A stretch of DNA of 64,000 nucleotides from Acanthosoma haemorrhoidale (lineage: Eukaryota > Arthropoda > Insecta > Hemiptera > Acanthosomatidae): positions 101,763,189 to 101,827,188 of the forward strand of contig OV884009.1 in NCBI GenBank assembly GCA_930367205.1, in the 5' to 3' direction. This document shows positions 1-11,492 of this stretch, piece after piece (within the stretch, counting starts at the first letter, position 1; the number at the start of each line of letters is the position of its first letter). The notes under the pieces were generated by a model, which saw nothing but the letters and a program-made list of their open reading frames with translations, searched no databases and was not told the origin of the DNA. The translations under genes and the position numbers were made by a program.

Positions 1-1326
1 TATGAATTTTCGGTAGTATCCGGTCATTCCGAGAAATTGTCTAGTCGTTTTTTCGTTGTTTGGGTATGGTAATTTTGTGATTGCTTCTATTTTTTTGTGG
101 TTAGTTTTTAGTCCGTCGGGAGTGACAATATATCCTAAGAAGGGGATTTCAGTTTTAAAAAATTCTGTCTTGTCTAGTTGGATAGAGAGTGCATGTTCTT
201 TTAACTTTTGGAATATGTTTTCGAGATGTTCTAGGTGTTCTTGTATTGTGTTTGAGTAAATGATTATGTCGTCAATGTATATCATAGCGTTAGGAACGTT
301 CGCTATCATCATGTTCATGGCTCGTTGGAATGTGGGTGGTGCGTTACAAAGTCCGTAGGGCATTCGTAAGAATTCAAAGTGTCCGTCTTCTGTACTAAAT
401 GCGGTTTTTGGTATTGAATCTGGATCCATTTCGATTTGATGGAATCCTGATGCAAGGTCTATTGTTGAGAATATTTTTGCTTTTTGTAGTCTGTTTAGTA
501 AGTCTTCAATGTTGGGTAGTGGGTATTTGTCATTAGTCGTCATTTCGTTCAGTTTTCGGTAGTCTATTACCATTCGAACCTTTTTTATGCCTGAGGCATC
601 CATTTTTTTTGGTACTATCCATACTGGTGAGTTGTATGGGGAGTTACTCTTTCTAATAATGTTATTTTTTAATAAATTCGCGACTTCTTCATTTATTTGT
701 TTTTTGAATTGCACGGGGTACCGATAGATCCTAGTGTAGCAAGGGTTTTCGTTTTTTGTGTTTAATTAAATTTGTCGCGCGTAATTTTTCTTCATTTGTT
801 TTTATTATTTCACCATATTTACCAATCAGTACCACAAGTTCGTCCGAAAGCTTGTTATCAATGTGGTGTGTCCTAATTAGTTGTTTTATTGTCTGTAAGT
901 CATTTATATAGTAAATTTCATTTTCCAGGTTATGTTTGGTTCCGTTTATTACTATTTCGTCATTGTGACATTTTATTTATGTTTTCAGTTCTTTCATCGT
1001 TTCGTATCCTAAAAGAATATCGAAACGATTGCTAAAGGGGTATATTAGCATTTTTACCTTTGCTTGAATTCCTAACAGGGGATAGAGATCGATTATGGCG
1101 CTTTGAGTGCCTTCGGCTCTGCCTGTAGGAGTTTTCATTACAAAGTCTTCCGAATTAATTTTTGTTCCCTCGGGTAAGGAATGGGGATTGATATAATTTT
1201 TAGAAGCTCCAGTGTCGATTAGCCATGTCTTGCCTTTTCTGTCTTTTATTTTTGGGAGACTGTCCGTGTAATTTAATTGGTATTCGGGTCTGGAGGTTCG
1301 TTGTTGTTGGGACCTACGTCTAAAAA
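1..1326 (-). pseudogene. pol: Errantivirus Pol remnant: protease and reverse transcriptase
   Basis: In the -1 frame after the slippery site, a retroviral aspartic protease motif LIDTGAS is encoded at about 1204-1225. Further on, RT blocks are clear, including the YIDD catalytic box at 268-279 followed by IIYS. Two breaks are visible: an in-frame TAA at 977-979 just past the protease, and a change of frame between about 735 and 765, since the protease frame ends at a stop at 731-733 while RT continues in the next frame. RT itself looks open to the window edge. This copy could not make a full Gag-Pol. Confidence 0.8.
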
Positions 1327-2343
1327 ATCCTCATAACGAGATTCTAATTGTTGTATTCTGTCTTGTAATTCATTTATTTGTTGGTCTTTGTCATTTTCCG
1401 TGTGGGGTACGCGATTGCTGACTGTGCGCATTGATACGGTCTGATTTTCTCTTTGTTCCGGTCTGGGGTTTGGTTTGTTAAAGTATTGTCTTTGTTCATA
1501 GGGTTTCCATGATTGATTATGTCTTTCGTTTTCGTCTCGGGGGTAGTTATTGTTAAAACGTGGTTGTTCTTGATTGTACTGTCTTGGTTGTTGGGATTGT
1601 TGTCTATTGTTGTCATAAAATTGTTGTCTATTATTGTCATAAAATTCACGTTTTTTCTCGTGATAATGTGGGTCGTAATTCCTCCCTTTATAATTGCTAG
1701 TGGAGGGTGGTTGGTTTTGACTGCGTCTTTGTGTGGATTCGTTGTGTGTTAGTTTGTTACCGTATGCTCTTTCGACTACTCGTACTGCTGTGGTTTTTAG
1801 TGCCTTTTTAAAATCCCTCAAATTTTTAATTCGTAGGTGTTGGAGGAAATTGTCAACTGAAGTTTCAAGTTGTCTTTGGCAATGGTCAACTATTTGTTCA
1901 TCAAATACGTTTATTTCTGTGTGTTTTTGTAAGTCTGTTTTTGTGTCGTCCGTATATAATCTACCTTCAAGGTCGTCTCGTAATAATATCAGTCTTTCTA
2001 CATAGCTATTGGGATGTTCGTTTCTTAAGGGTTTAGTTTGATATATTTCTGCTATGGATTGGGGTATTGTTTTGTCGTCACGAAAGTTAAGTTTGAGTTC
2101 TTGGATCAGTTCTAGTAAAGAGTTATAGTTACGTCTTCCACAATACTCGGCATGTCCTACTAATTTGTTTGTCGCATGTCCTATCAATTGTTTCGCGTTA
2201 TATTCGTGATGTGGATTGTCAGTTGTGCAGACGTTATTCGCTACAAAATTTATTTTATTAATAACTAGATGGCTGGGATTTCCGTCAAATTCTGGGATCA
2301 GTTTAAGGTCTGTAGTAGAAATTTTGTAATCGTTAGAAGTCAT
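1273..2343 (-). CDS. gag: Errantivirus Gag protein
   Basis: The frame is intact from ATG at 2343 to TAA at 1273, about 356 residues. An upstream in-frame ATG at 2397 is possible, but the one at 2343 has A at -3 and starts the part that resembles errantiviral Gag. The N-terminal two thirds are capsid-like and helical. The C-terminal third is rich in N, Q, R and Y, a low-complexity basic tail that probably binds RNA; no CCHC knuckle is present, as is usual in this group. The last codons carry a frameshift heptamer leading into Pol. The particle-forming role is inferred from the family. Confidence 0.8.
   Translation of the reverse strand: MTSNDYKISTTDLKLIPEFDGNPSHLVINKINFVANNVCTTDNPHHEYNAKQLIGHATNKLVGHAEYCGRRNYNSLLELIQELKLNFRDDKTIPQSIAEIYQTKPLRNEHPNSYVERLILLRDDLEGRLYTDDTKTDLQKHTEINVFDEQIVDHCQRQLETSVDNFLQHLRIKNLRDFKKALKTTAVRVVERAYGNKLTHNESTQRRSQNQPPSTSNYKGRNYDPHYHEKKREFYDNNRQQFYDNNRQQSQQPRQYNQEQPRFNNNYPRDENERHNQSWKPYEQRQYFNKPNPRPEQRENQTVSMRTVSNRVPHTENDKDQQINELQDRIQQLESRYEDFLDVGPNNNEPPDPNTN
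1321..1327 (-). promoter_or_regulatory. Programmed -1 ribosomal frameshift site (Gag to Pol)
   Basis: The minus strand reads TTTTTTA in the register T TTT TTA relative to Gag codons GAT TTT TTA. This is the classical X XXY YYZ slippery heptamer. The -1 frame is open from this point through to the protease DTGAS motif, about 110 bases later, exactly as needed for a Gag-Pol fusion. Confidence 0.75.
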
Positions 2344-2682
2344 GTTTACGGTTTCTTCTAAGTTACGGTTTATATTAAGTCTGTCAGTAATGGGCATGTA
2401 AATGTGTACAAAAAATATATTTACCAATACAAGTGATGTCTTCTTCTAGATAATGTTGCCTTCTATCGGCTTCCTCTGGTCGCTAGATAACAGATTTTGT
2501 GGTTCTTGGAGCCTCGGTGAATGTATATTAAAATATACCAGTGCTCGATCAGTCCTGAAGTCCTGTTCAATATTGCATCGGCCTTCTCATGGAAAGAATC
2601 GAAAAGTTCTCAGGTCTAGCCTAGCCAAACGCGGAATCGCTGAATGGGGAGATTCTTCTGAAGTTATATAAACACTGCCAAG

Positions 2683-2700
2683 GTCCCTGTTCGGGCGCCA
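2683..2700 (-). promoter_or_regulatory. Primer binding site, tRNA-Lys type
   Basis: The minus strand reads TGGCGCCCGAACAGGGAC, complementary over 18 bases to the 3' end of tRNA-Lys(UUU) including CCA. It would prime minus-strand DNA synthesis. It lies between the probable LTR and the Gag leader, which fixes the element's orientation. Confidence 0.85.
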
Positions 2701-3030
2701 GTTAAATAATAGATGACCAAAGGGGCCTTTTTTTAAAGTGGTTTATTAACTAGACAAACAAATAATACTTATATGATAATAGTGACAGAGTGATACGTCA
2801 GGGGTACAGTAACGAGATGAATGAGAGCTGGTGAGAGGAAAAGGAGGATTATATAATGACAGATTAGATTAAGGAGTGCTGATATTTATGCTGACTTATG
2901 CGATGTGCAGGTGTCAGCTGGGTGTTGACTGTCGGTGTGCGTGTGTCAGCTGCTTCCATAACTGACGAATTCGCTCAGTTTGCTTCTATAGATTTAAAGA
3001 GATTTACATAAAACGTAATAGAAAATTACT
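2701..3030 (-). repeat. Probable 5' LTR of the errantivirus
   Basis: The inner edge is well placed because the primer binding site begins immediately after base 2701 on the minus strand. The outer edge near 3030 is a guess, based on an AGTAAT-like start on the minus strand where errantiviral LTRs usually begin AGT. A minus-strand TATA-like stretch (TATATAA) lies near 2851-2857. The partner LTR is outside the window, so the length cannot be confirmed. Confidence 0.45.
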
Positions 3031-4071
3031 AATATCCATGGTTTCTATGGCTATGATATTGCCACAAAGTAGAATCTCCCTTATTCGACCTCAACGGGAT
3101 CAGGGGCTAGGTAGGAATGGTGATAAATTAAGGTCAGGTTACCCGGTGATAAAACAAATTAGTGGTTTACATATTTTTTGTGTACTGAAAGACTTTATTA
3201 CTTTCTTCTTGCTTTACTGGATAGTATACAATTGTATTAAACAATGTAATATATATTTTAACCACTTATATATGTCTTAACACTTAAGACCGTCGGTTAT
3301 TATTATATTATTATTTTGGCCCCACTCGCATTGCCAGAAAGGGGCAGGCGTTAATGCCAATGTTTTATTATAACGGTAGAACTAGTCGGTTTATACGGCC
3401 TTACGGTTTCAGCAGTCCAAACTATCTTTTATGGGTTTGGGCAACATTTAATAAAGTGATCCCAAAGGAATCACATGTGATTACCCGTTTAAGATACACA
3501 CTCTGCTGACCAATGTATATCTTTTTCGCAACCTCGACAGACCAAGCTGCTAGGAGTTGGAAAATGTAGCATTCACTACATCACCACTGAGTGGAGTGGC
3601 GTTCTAATTGGTTAGCAAAGAAACCGACTGCCAATACTACTCGAAAGAATAATTAGATAAATTCTATGAAAAAAACATAATAAACGGTGGATTGGCTCAG
3701 TTTGCCAAGAAAATACAACGTAGGATTAATGTAGCATAAAAAACTCGAATCGTTTTTTATTGGAAAATATAAAATAAGTTTATGATTAAAGCCGATTTCG
3801 TAGATGTTATAAACTTGCTCCGGAAGCAAGATATTTTTTATGAATACAATTTGTTTAAGCTTATCGATGCCCCTGCAAGGTCAGATGAAATATTTTCACC
3901 TGAAATCGAAAATTGTAGAATTTCTTAGCTGAGGCCACCCTAGTTAGGCAGTAAACGTACCAGCTGAAGAATTTTGGATGTGAAGTAATTTCTCCTATAG
4001 CATCGGTCATGATAATGGAGTAATTTTTTCTGTTCTTGGTTAAACCAAATCCATATCAAGTTATCTAATAT
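3031..4071. other. AT-rich intergenic sequence, nothing recognised
   Basis: No long ORF, terminal repeats or RNA gene seen. A slightly GC-richer block at about 3310-3560 does not match other parts of the window. Confidence 0.4.
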
Positions 4072-4241
4072 TCCCTCCGCTTTCTCTTCGCATGTGGATT
4101 TGGAAGGTCTCTGGGCTGTCTGTAAGTATTGTATGAATGAGCGAGTGAATGATGAACTGTAAATATGGTATGAATGAGATCATTTATCTGTATTATTATT
4201 GCCTTATAAAAGGCAGATTGTAATTATTGCACAATAAAGAA
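4072..4241 (+). mobile_element. Jockey-like LINE, 3' tail fragment (copy A)
   Basis: This matches the shared 3' untranslated end seen elsewhere in the window: GGTCTCTGGGCTG, repeated GAATGAGCGAGTGAATGA-like words, a GGCAGATTGTAATT block and a terminal AATAAAG. Only the last ~170 bases are present, with a small deletion after 4094. It is a 5'-truncated, noncoding insertion. Confidence 0.75.
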
Positions 4242-5394
4242 CAGTCAAATAATATTCCCAGTTTCTGTTTTTTCAACGTGTTCTGTGATGATTGATCATC
4301 GTCGACTGTCATTGAAAATACTTTCAATTTCTTCACCAATATTTGATTGTAGTCACTCACATATTTTATGCTCGATTATCTTGAGACTTTCACATGGCAT
4401 AAAAAAACCATAGTTAATATTTTGGATACAGTATTTATTATATTTCGTATTCCATTTTTTGCTTTAAAAATATATTAAATAACAGTACATATGTATTTTA
4501 AAACAATTTAACTTCACCAGACCATGTTCTAAATAAAACTGAAATAAATGAGCCTGAAAGGACCGGTGAGGGTTTCAATTGAATTAACATTTTCAAGAAA
4601 TGTTCGCAGTGAACTTGCCAGTTCGGAGGATATTGAGTCCACAGTGGGCGCCACGACATGGTCAGATTACCCGGAGAATCGGACTCACAGAATTCGGATT
4701 AGTTTAGGTTCTAGTGTACAATTGTTATACAAGGACATTAAATGATGATTAAATTTTGAGTTGTACTATCATTAATACTTCAAATTAACCTGGCCCCTAA
4801 TTACTTGTCATTCGATACGGAAAATGGATGGCATTAGTCGCCTTGATCTACACACGCACAATTAACTTCCCTTTAATCTCGGACTCTGGTTATTACAAGT
4901 TTTCAGAATTTCGATTTCTCTCTTTTTTGTGTGTGTGTGTAACTTTTTTTATGACCCCGTTGACAGGACGGTAAATGGCAGGCGCCACTCTGAGGTGTAA
5001 AGAGCACATAGAGTGGACTTAGCCAAAGCAGCCTTTTTTTGGACCTTTTATTGGGAAGTTAAAACCACAATAAATATGCATAGGCTTACACAAAGTGTTT
5101 TAAAAGCCTTTTAATCGCTTCATTCACCTTAAGCCAACACAGGTTGCTCATAAAAAAAAAATAATGTACTATAAAAACTCGAAACATTTTTTAAAGGAAA
5201 ATATAAATATTAAAAAGATACGCCAAGAGTTAATGGCACTATTTTGTTATTAATTAGATCAAAGATTTTTGTACAAACATATATATCCATAAAACAAACT
5301 ACGTAGGAAGTGTGACCACAATAAGGAGAGATACCTTAGTGCGAGTTTCTTAAATACTTATAAGATGATTCAAAGAATTAAAAAAAAAAAAAAA
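4242..5394. other. AT-rich intergenic sequence with short GT repeat
   Basis: No supported gene. A GT microsatellite lies at about 4928-4941, and an A-run near 5382-5394 abuts the next LINE copy (the poly-A/T side of that minus-strand insertion). Confidence 0.4.
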
Positions 5395-7860
5395 CTTTAT
5401 CATGATAAAACTACAATCTGCCTTATTGGGCAATAAGTAATTTTGATAAATACTTTTATTCATACCATATTTACAATTTTCATTCACTCCCTCATTCATA
5501 CAGTATTTACAAACAGTCCAGAGACCTCCAAAATACATAGTCCCTCACGCTTCTCCGTCAGCCGTGTAACCGGATACAAGCCAGTGGAGGCTGACCAAGA
5601 GCGCGAGAGATGCTCAGGACATGATTGGAGAAACTGGCCATTGCCAGGACTCCCACTGTTACGTATTTATAGCAGCTCACGAGGCCACAGCCATTTTAGT
5701 CTCCGAGGAGGATTATAGGGATGAATGCCACAGTGTAATGACTGTGCTTGGGAATTAGGGTGGTAGGAAAGGTTACTATGGAATTTCATGAACTTTGAAG
5801 AGTTAAGTTAGAAAATGTAGGGTATATTAAGGTTATAAAGGGTTTTGTTGCTGACGTAATAAGGGGCAATTACTATTGTTTCAAGGCTTTTGATTGAAAG
5901 GATACGCTTGATGTTCGACTTTTTTGATATCCCCCATAGCTCTATTCCGTATGCCCAAATTGGCTTAAGTATAACTTTGTAAGTTAGTAATTTATTCTCT
6001 GTTGAGAGATGGGATGGCTGTCCTTTAAATTAGTCTGAATAGTTGTCCAATGCGTCTCTTTATTTCTAACCTTTTTAGCTTCGTGTGTGGGTTCCATGTC
6101 AGCCTTTTGTATGGATGGAAGCCTAAATACCGTACTGTCTTAGATAAAGGAGGAGGATTGGAATTTAAAAAAAAAACTAGTCAACAGGACTTTAGGCAGA
6201 GGGTAAACGTAATTTTGGAACATTTTGCTTCTTTAACTTTGATCTGCCATTAGTTGCTCAATACTAGATATTATCAAGGTGTTTTTGAAGCTTATGGGAT
6301 GCTATATCGAGGTCTGGGTGGGATGACAGGACTGTAGTGTCATCTGCAAATGTTTCCAAAAAGGTATTAGGAGTTGAAGTATATAGGTGGTAGCGGATGG
6401 GACCACTGGCACAACTCCTGCTTTCATGCGACAGGAGTTAAAATATTCTATACCACATTGGGCTTGGAAGAAGCGGTTCGGAAGGTAGGACTGTAGGATT
6501 AGGAAAAGACAGCAATCTAATATTGTTTGGTTTCAAGGGCTTAGATATGTAATCAACAACGTGAAGGCCTTTTTGAGCAGTAGAATGTCGTTGACGGAAA
6601 CCAAACTGGTGATTAGGATTCAACAATTGGAAGTAGACGTTTTAACAGGAGTTTTTCAAATATGTTTGAGAGGATAGGGAGTCGGCTATTTGGGCCGTAA
6701 GATGAGGTGTCATTGAGTGGTTTACCGGGTTTGGCGAATAGGACAATAATGGAATGTTTCCAGAGGACAGGAAAGTGCGTCGGTCGGATAATGAAATTAT
6801 AAATGTAGGCTAGGAAGATTATGGCTTTAGGGGAAAGTTGTTAGGGTATTTGAGGAGTAAGGAGATCATATCCGAGAGTTCAACAGTTGTGCTATGAATA
6901 TGGGTTTGATAAGAAAGGGGAACATTACAGAGCAAATTAATTGGGACTTACTCCACCTGTAGCCACCCAGGACCCATCATCACGACGGAGTGGGTGTGAA
7001 AAAAGAGGACATTTTTGGATTTTTTTAGTTACATTCCACAGGGAGTTATCCCTAGTAGACAGAGAGGAGAGGTAGGAATTAAAAGAATTGGATGGAAAGA
7101 ATGCTAAATGCCACTTTATCAATATGCAGTAATGATTGTACGAGCGACGATCATCAGGATGTCAGGATCTTTGCCACACTGTTCTGGAGGGTCATTTGGA
7201 TTGGGTTAGGTCCATGAGATGTTGAGGTAAAGGATTTTCATTGTGAATATTTCACAAGCCGACCTCTGGATCAGAGTAGTGAAAGAATGCACCGCATCTT
7301 CTAGGTCTTGGGATGTTTTCAGGGACACTTTGAGGCCTACGGAATCTGTAAGAAGCTAATCAACTGGATCCCTAATTAATGAAGGAGGAGGCAGTTTGTG
7401 AATTGGTTTTAAAGAAATGGTTAGTAGGCTATGATTTATTAAAGGACTATGATCAGAGGAGAGATCATTGAGAGGTGTAAGTGATTAGTTTAGTGTTCCT
7501 AAGCTATTGTAGAAGAAGAAGCCAAGGCGATCAGGATTTCGGTTGGGATCAGATGGCCAATAGATGGCTATGTCAGGAGAGACAGTGAAGCAATGTTTCC
7601 ATGTTGGTGCTTTGCGCTTAAGTCCACAGCCACAAGGAAACGATGCCCGATGGAGTCTAGCAAGGAGATGAATTGGGAATCGGAAATGGATTTATTAGGA
7701 GGGCAGTACACTGATGCTAGAGTGAGGGGGAAAGTGAAGGTGCTGATTGAGACTGCAGTGGACTGAAGGAAATCGTGTACCACGAAGGAACTGTGTGGTA
7801 GGAATTGTGGACTATGGCAGCGGTATCTGCATGTGCACTTCCATCTGGGTAAATTATATG
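5395..7860 (-). mobile_element. Jockey-like LINE, 5'-truncated and decayed (copy B)
   Basis: On the minus strand this runs from mid-endonuclease (7860) to the 3' UTR (5395). The 3' end carries the same tail words as the other copies. There is no ORF1. Stops and frameshifts are spread through the coding part, so the copy is old and inactive. Confidence 0.85.
5930..7860 (-). pseudogene. LINE ORF2 remnant: endonuclease and reverse transcriptase
   Basis: An AP-type endonuclease block around 7568-7860 encodes SVYCPPN and the GHRFLVAVDLSAKH stretch. An RT block near 6585-6626 encodes NPNHQFGFRQRHST, a Jockey-clade signature. The RT catalytic box FADD is at 6339-6350. Near 5930-5990 is the conserved C-terminal IWAYGIELWG-like stretch. 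These pieces are in different frames. The original enzyme would nick the target and prime cDNA synthesis there; this copy cannot. Confidence 0.8.
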
Positions 7861-9084
7861 ATTGTAAAAAAAACAGTTAATCTTATTCTTTTACAATAAT
7901 AATCGTTTAATACAATCCTTCGATTTAAACCGAAATATGGTAAAAGGCACCAATACACTTTCATAAAATAGAAATAATTTGCTAATATATTGAAAAAATA
8001 AATATTCTGAAATTGCCTGGAACCATGTAAAATGTGTGATTTGTTTTATTATCACATAAAACATTATTTTCGGGATATTTTTGAGCTTCTTTTCGCTTTA
8101 CTTACCTCATTATGTGCTTAAGCATGACTAAGTTAAATTTGTTAGTAAATTAAATTAAATTATTTATAAAGAACCTCTTTGCTATGACTCAAGAAATCAT
8201 TGAAGTTAGTAGGTGATTTCACACTTCATTGTACTGTAATTATCACAGTTGTTGTGGAATATACCCTAAACGTAAAATGCTTTTTACATGTGCTTTATGA
8301 AATACGCTTCTACCTTGTTTGATGTTGGAGCTTTGTCAACTAAACCGTTAAGATTTCTTTTCCTGGAGTTTTATTTAACTCCATTCTTAATTCCAAATAA
8401 TTTGCAAAAACAACAAATTCAAGGTTTGGGAAAAAACCATTACTAGAAAGTTGAGCGATTTATTAAATCATGGTCACGAGTTTTTAGTGAGTCCGGATTT
8501 TAGTATAGCGCAGTCTATTTATTTTCAATTACTTGGCAAATTAAAGGTGGAAGGCGGCTGTTGATAGGCATAAAGGCCCGTAGTGCTTTTTATATTTCAC
8601 GAACCTTATTAACCTTGAACTGAAAAAACAAATGCCACACAAAAAAATGTTAATCTAAGAAATAAATCACTCGAACGTCCCTTCTTTAAAAAAACAAAAC
8701 TGAATTGCTATATAAAATACTGTGATTTAATACCCCAGATGTTATTACTTTATAATGCAAATCAAATAGAACTTTTTGCACACCCCATCAGAATAATTAA
8801 GATTGAAACATATTCATATTTGTTTATTTAACAAAATATTTTATTATCATCACCTTAAATCGAATAACGTTGAATAAACAAAACGTTTATACCGTGAATA
8901 TAAAGCAATATATTCCTGACAGTATTTTTTCTCTGTATATCCCAATTTAATTGAGCTTTTCAGAGAAAGCAACGTAATATCCTATATTGCGATTGTTATA
9001 CGATTGTGCTATATTTTATTTTTAAGTACTTCGTTTTTGGTAATGATCCTAGAACGATCATTGGCTATGTTAGTGAATAATATG
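7861..9084. other. AT-rich intergenic sequence, nothing recognised
   Basis: No ORF, repeat or RNA signature found between the LINE copy and the mariner remnant. Confidence 0.4.
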
Positions 9085-9086
9085 TA

Positions 9087-9853
9087 CGAAGGCGTACCCA
9101 AAAGAAACCAACCTGATGTATGGAGCAGAGTTAATATAGATCAGGGGTCCACCGGTAGGTGAGTGCCAATGCTACTTTCACCAGTCAGCATGCCAGCCAA
9201 GTGCCGTCACTGGAGAAGGTTCCGTTCTTCTTGTGTTAACTTATGTGTGACAGATGTTTTGTGCTCTCTTCGGTGATGGCTGATTTTCTGAGCACGCACC
9301 CGTAAAGTTTTGCTTTACGTTCTTTGCTTTACTGTTCGGGAAAACTGGCACAAAAACTCTTAAAATGTTAAATACGCACTAAAAGGATAATGCTACAGGG
9401 AAAATTCAAGTGTTTGAGTGGTTTTCCCGTTTTAATAGTGAGGATATGTTAATTAATGATCAACTTCGCTATGGACGTCCTCCGAGGGTCCAAACCAATG
9501 ATAGTGTCAATAAAAATTACGAAATCGTCCTTAAAGATCGACTACGGACCATCGAAAAAGTTTTGGAGAAATCTGCAGTGACTTTGAGTTGAGCACAGGG
9601 CTAGGGGGGTTCGTTTAATGAAAGGGAACATGAAAGGGAAGTGTTTTACGGACATAAAAGAAGTAAAGACAAAAATGATGGAGGCGCTATCTGGCATCAC
9701 AAAAGCGGAATTTAAAAATGTTTAGATGTGTGCAATACATGATTGGATAAGTGTATTGACTTCAATGGAGAATACTTTTGAGGGGATTAATGGCTGTTTG
9801 AAATTGAGTCACTTTGTACAAAAATAGTTCTGTTCCTTTTGAGTACACCCTCG
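9087..9853 (+). mobile_element. Mariner-like DNA transposon, internally deleted
   Basis: Imperfect terminal inverted repeats of about 24 bases (20 matching) lie at 9085-9108 and 9832-9855, reading TACGAAGGCGTACCCAAAAG and the matching inverse. TA dinucleotides at both outer ends fit mariner target duplication. The element is about 770 bp against roughly 1.3 kb for an intact mariner, and the missing part is the catalytic core. Confidence 0.8.
9365..9795 (+). pseudogene. Mariner transposase remnant
   Basis: The first part (about 9385-9592) encodes a mariner N-terminal DNA-binding region with VFEWFSRF, RYGRPPR and a KDRLRTIEKV helix. A stop follows at 9590-9592. The last part (about 9760-9830) encodes a C-terminal FEG-NGCLKLSHFVQK-like end. 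The DD34D catalytic domain between them is absent. No active transposase can be made. Confidence 0.75.
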
Positions 9854-9855
9854 TA

Positions 9856-10203
9856 ATGCACGAAATAATAATAATTGTAATGTTTTAAATCGTGGTTGTT
9901 TTAAAATGCTAGAATAAAATAAACTGACCAAAAGTAGCTTACATTTGTTATGTAAATGTACATACAATTAGAAATACCATTGAGTACATATTTGAAGCAA
10001 CAAAATTCTAGTTGGTAAACAAAATATACTCTAAGACGAAAAAAAAAAACGAATCAGAACCTTGAAAGTCGACAAGGAAATGGTTACGGGGAAAATCTTG
10101 AAAAAAGGTAGGAGGTCGAAAAAGTTGGGAAAAAAATAAATGTTCAAAAAACCCACAAGGACGAAAACACTATTGGAAGTCGAGTGCCACGCTTTTTAAA
10201 TAT
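9856..10203. other. AT-rich spacer, nothing recognised
   Basis: No coding or repeat signal. It may include decayed upstream sequence of the gypsy fragment that follows. Confidence 0.35.
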
Positions 10204-11040
10204 TATTTGAACTGACCAAGCATTGCAGAAAAAAATAGCGAAACCTGCACCCACTTATTTCACATCACTTGGCATAGTTAGTGGATTTTATCAGATACTG
10301 GTAAACCTGGATTCGTTTCTATTCATTACACCTAACGGTACTTGGTAATATCTAGCAATGCCATTTGGACTTCGAAATTCCACTAGTATTTTTCAACGCT
10401 GTGTTATAGAAGCATTGGGTTCATTAGCACATGATTATGTAGTGGTGTACATGGATGATCTATTAATAATTTCCCAAACGTATGAAGAATCCATACAACA
10501 AGTTGTCATAGTATTACACGTTTTGGATGACGCATGTTTCTTCCTTAACTTAGCTAAATGTTTTTTTATATCGACAGATCTTGGTTATGATGTTCAAGAT
10601 GATCAGGTCCAAAAAGATGTGGCTTTGCCTAACTTACTACCTACCTCCTTCCATCCTTTATTCTGTGAGAAAATGTTTAGGTTTAATTTCGTACTTAAGA
10701 AAATGTAATGGTATGAATGAGAGCATTTATCTTAATTACTTATTGCCTTATAAAAGGCAGATTGTAATTATAGCACAATAAAGGAATATAATAATAATAA
10801 AGAAAATGTATCCAAATTTTTTCGATATCAGCTCCCCACGATATTATTTGCACAGGTTGACGAGTGCTTCATCTTTGGATTAAAAAGTCGTTAAGTAGTT
10901 ACCGGACATGAACAGATTAGACAAACATTCAACTCCATTTTGACAAATAATACAATTCTAATGATATTCGACCCTGATCTTTCTATCGAGTTATACACAG
11001 ATGCAAGCTCTTTGCGGTTAGGATGCTATTTTATTACATA
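10204..11040 (+). pseudogene. pol: Ty3/gypsy reverse transcriptase and RNase H fragment, interrupted
   Basis: The segment from about 10275 to 10707 encodes gypsy RT: MPFGLRNSTSIFQR, the catalytic YMDD box, then LNLAKCFF. Near 10620-10700 the conserved VRKCLGLISYLRK stretch sits in another frame, showing a frameshift. A LINE tail interrupts it at 10708-10799. After that, about 10920-11040 continues with FDPDLSIELYTDAS, the start of RNase H. An in-frame TAA precedes the MPFG block. It is an old fragment without LTRs. Confidence 0.8.
10708..10799 (+). mobile_element. LINE 3' tail insertion, 92 bp, with target duplication (copy H)
   Basis: Only the last ~70 bases of the Jockey-like LINE plus an ATA-rich tail are present. 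The insertion is flanked by AAGAAAATGTA at 10697-10707 and 10800-10810, an 11-bp direct repeat. Removing the insert and one repeat rejoins the gypsy RT/RNase H region, so it landed inside that older element. Confidence 0.85.
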
Positions 11041-11488
11041 TTGTAGATCGTAAACCTCGCGTTGTTGCATAGGCTCATCGCTTGCCCCAAAGGGTTGTTT
11101 TGCACATGCTCTCCTTCGTGTTTTCTCCGTTCCTCGTCTCCTTTCACCTCGGCTGATGTCCTGCCTGCCATTCGCAAGTGGAGGAGATGTGTCCCATCCG
11201 GTTTCAGCTGTAGCATACGACATCCTCAGTCCTAAGGAGCCTTGGACCGAAACAGCTTCCTTGGAGAGCTTTAAGCAGTTGTTATACTAAAACTAATATT
11301 ATTTTTTTTATTGTTAAATTTATATAAATGAAAAATCTGACCAGGTGTTGGGGTTTACCCTCGGATTACATTAGGGACTTAATCGCCGAGAACACCAAAA
11401 CACGTATAACCTTCGCGATTGCTACTAAAAAAAATTAAAAACATTGAAAAAAGTGGCAAACGTATTTCAAAGACATATGTACCAGAAT
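11041..11488. other. Spacer between gypsy fragment and the 11.5-17.5 kb element
   Basis: A GC-richer block at about 11050-11290 has short open frames on both strands but no recognised motif. The rest is AT-rich. The last four bases before the LTR (11489-11492) are the GATA target duplication. Confidence 0.4.
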
Positions 11489-11492
11489 GATA

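Larger units (their letters stand above)
1..3030 (-). mobile_element. Gypsy-type errantivirus (Ty3/gypsy LTR retrotransposon), 5' part, cut by window edge
   Basis: Read on the minus strand, the order is probable 5' LTR, tRNA-Lys primer site, leader, Gag, then protease and reverse transcriptase running off the left edge. The Gag without CCHC knuckles, the -1 frame relation of Gag and Pol, and the RT sequence style fit insect errantiviruses. RNase H, integrase, any env and the 3' LTR would lie left of base 1. Pol carries at least one stop and one frame change, so this copy is defective. Confidence 0.85.
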
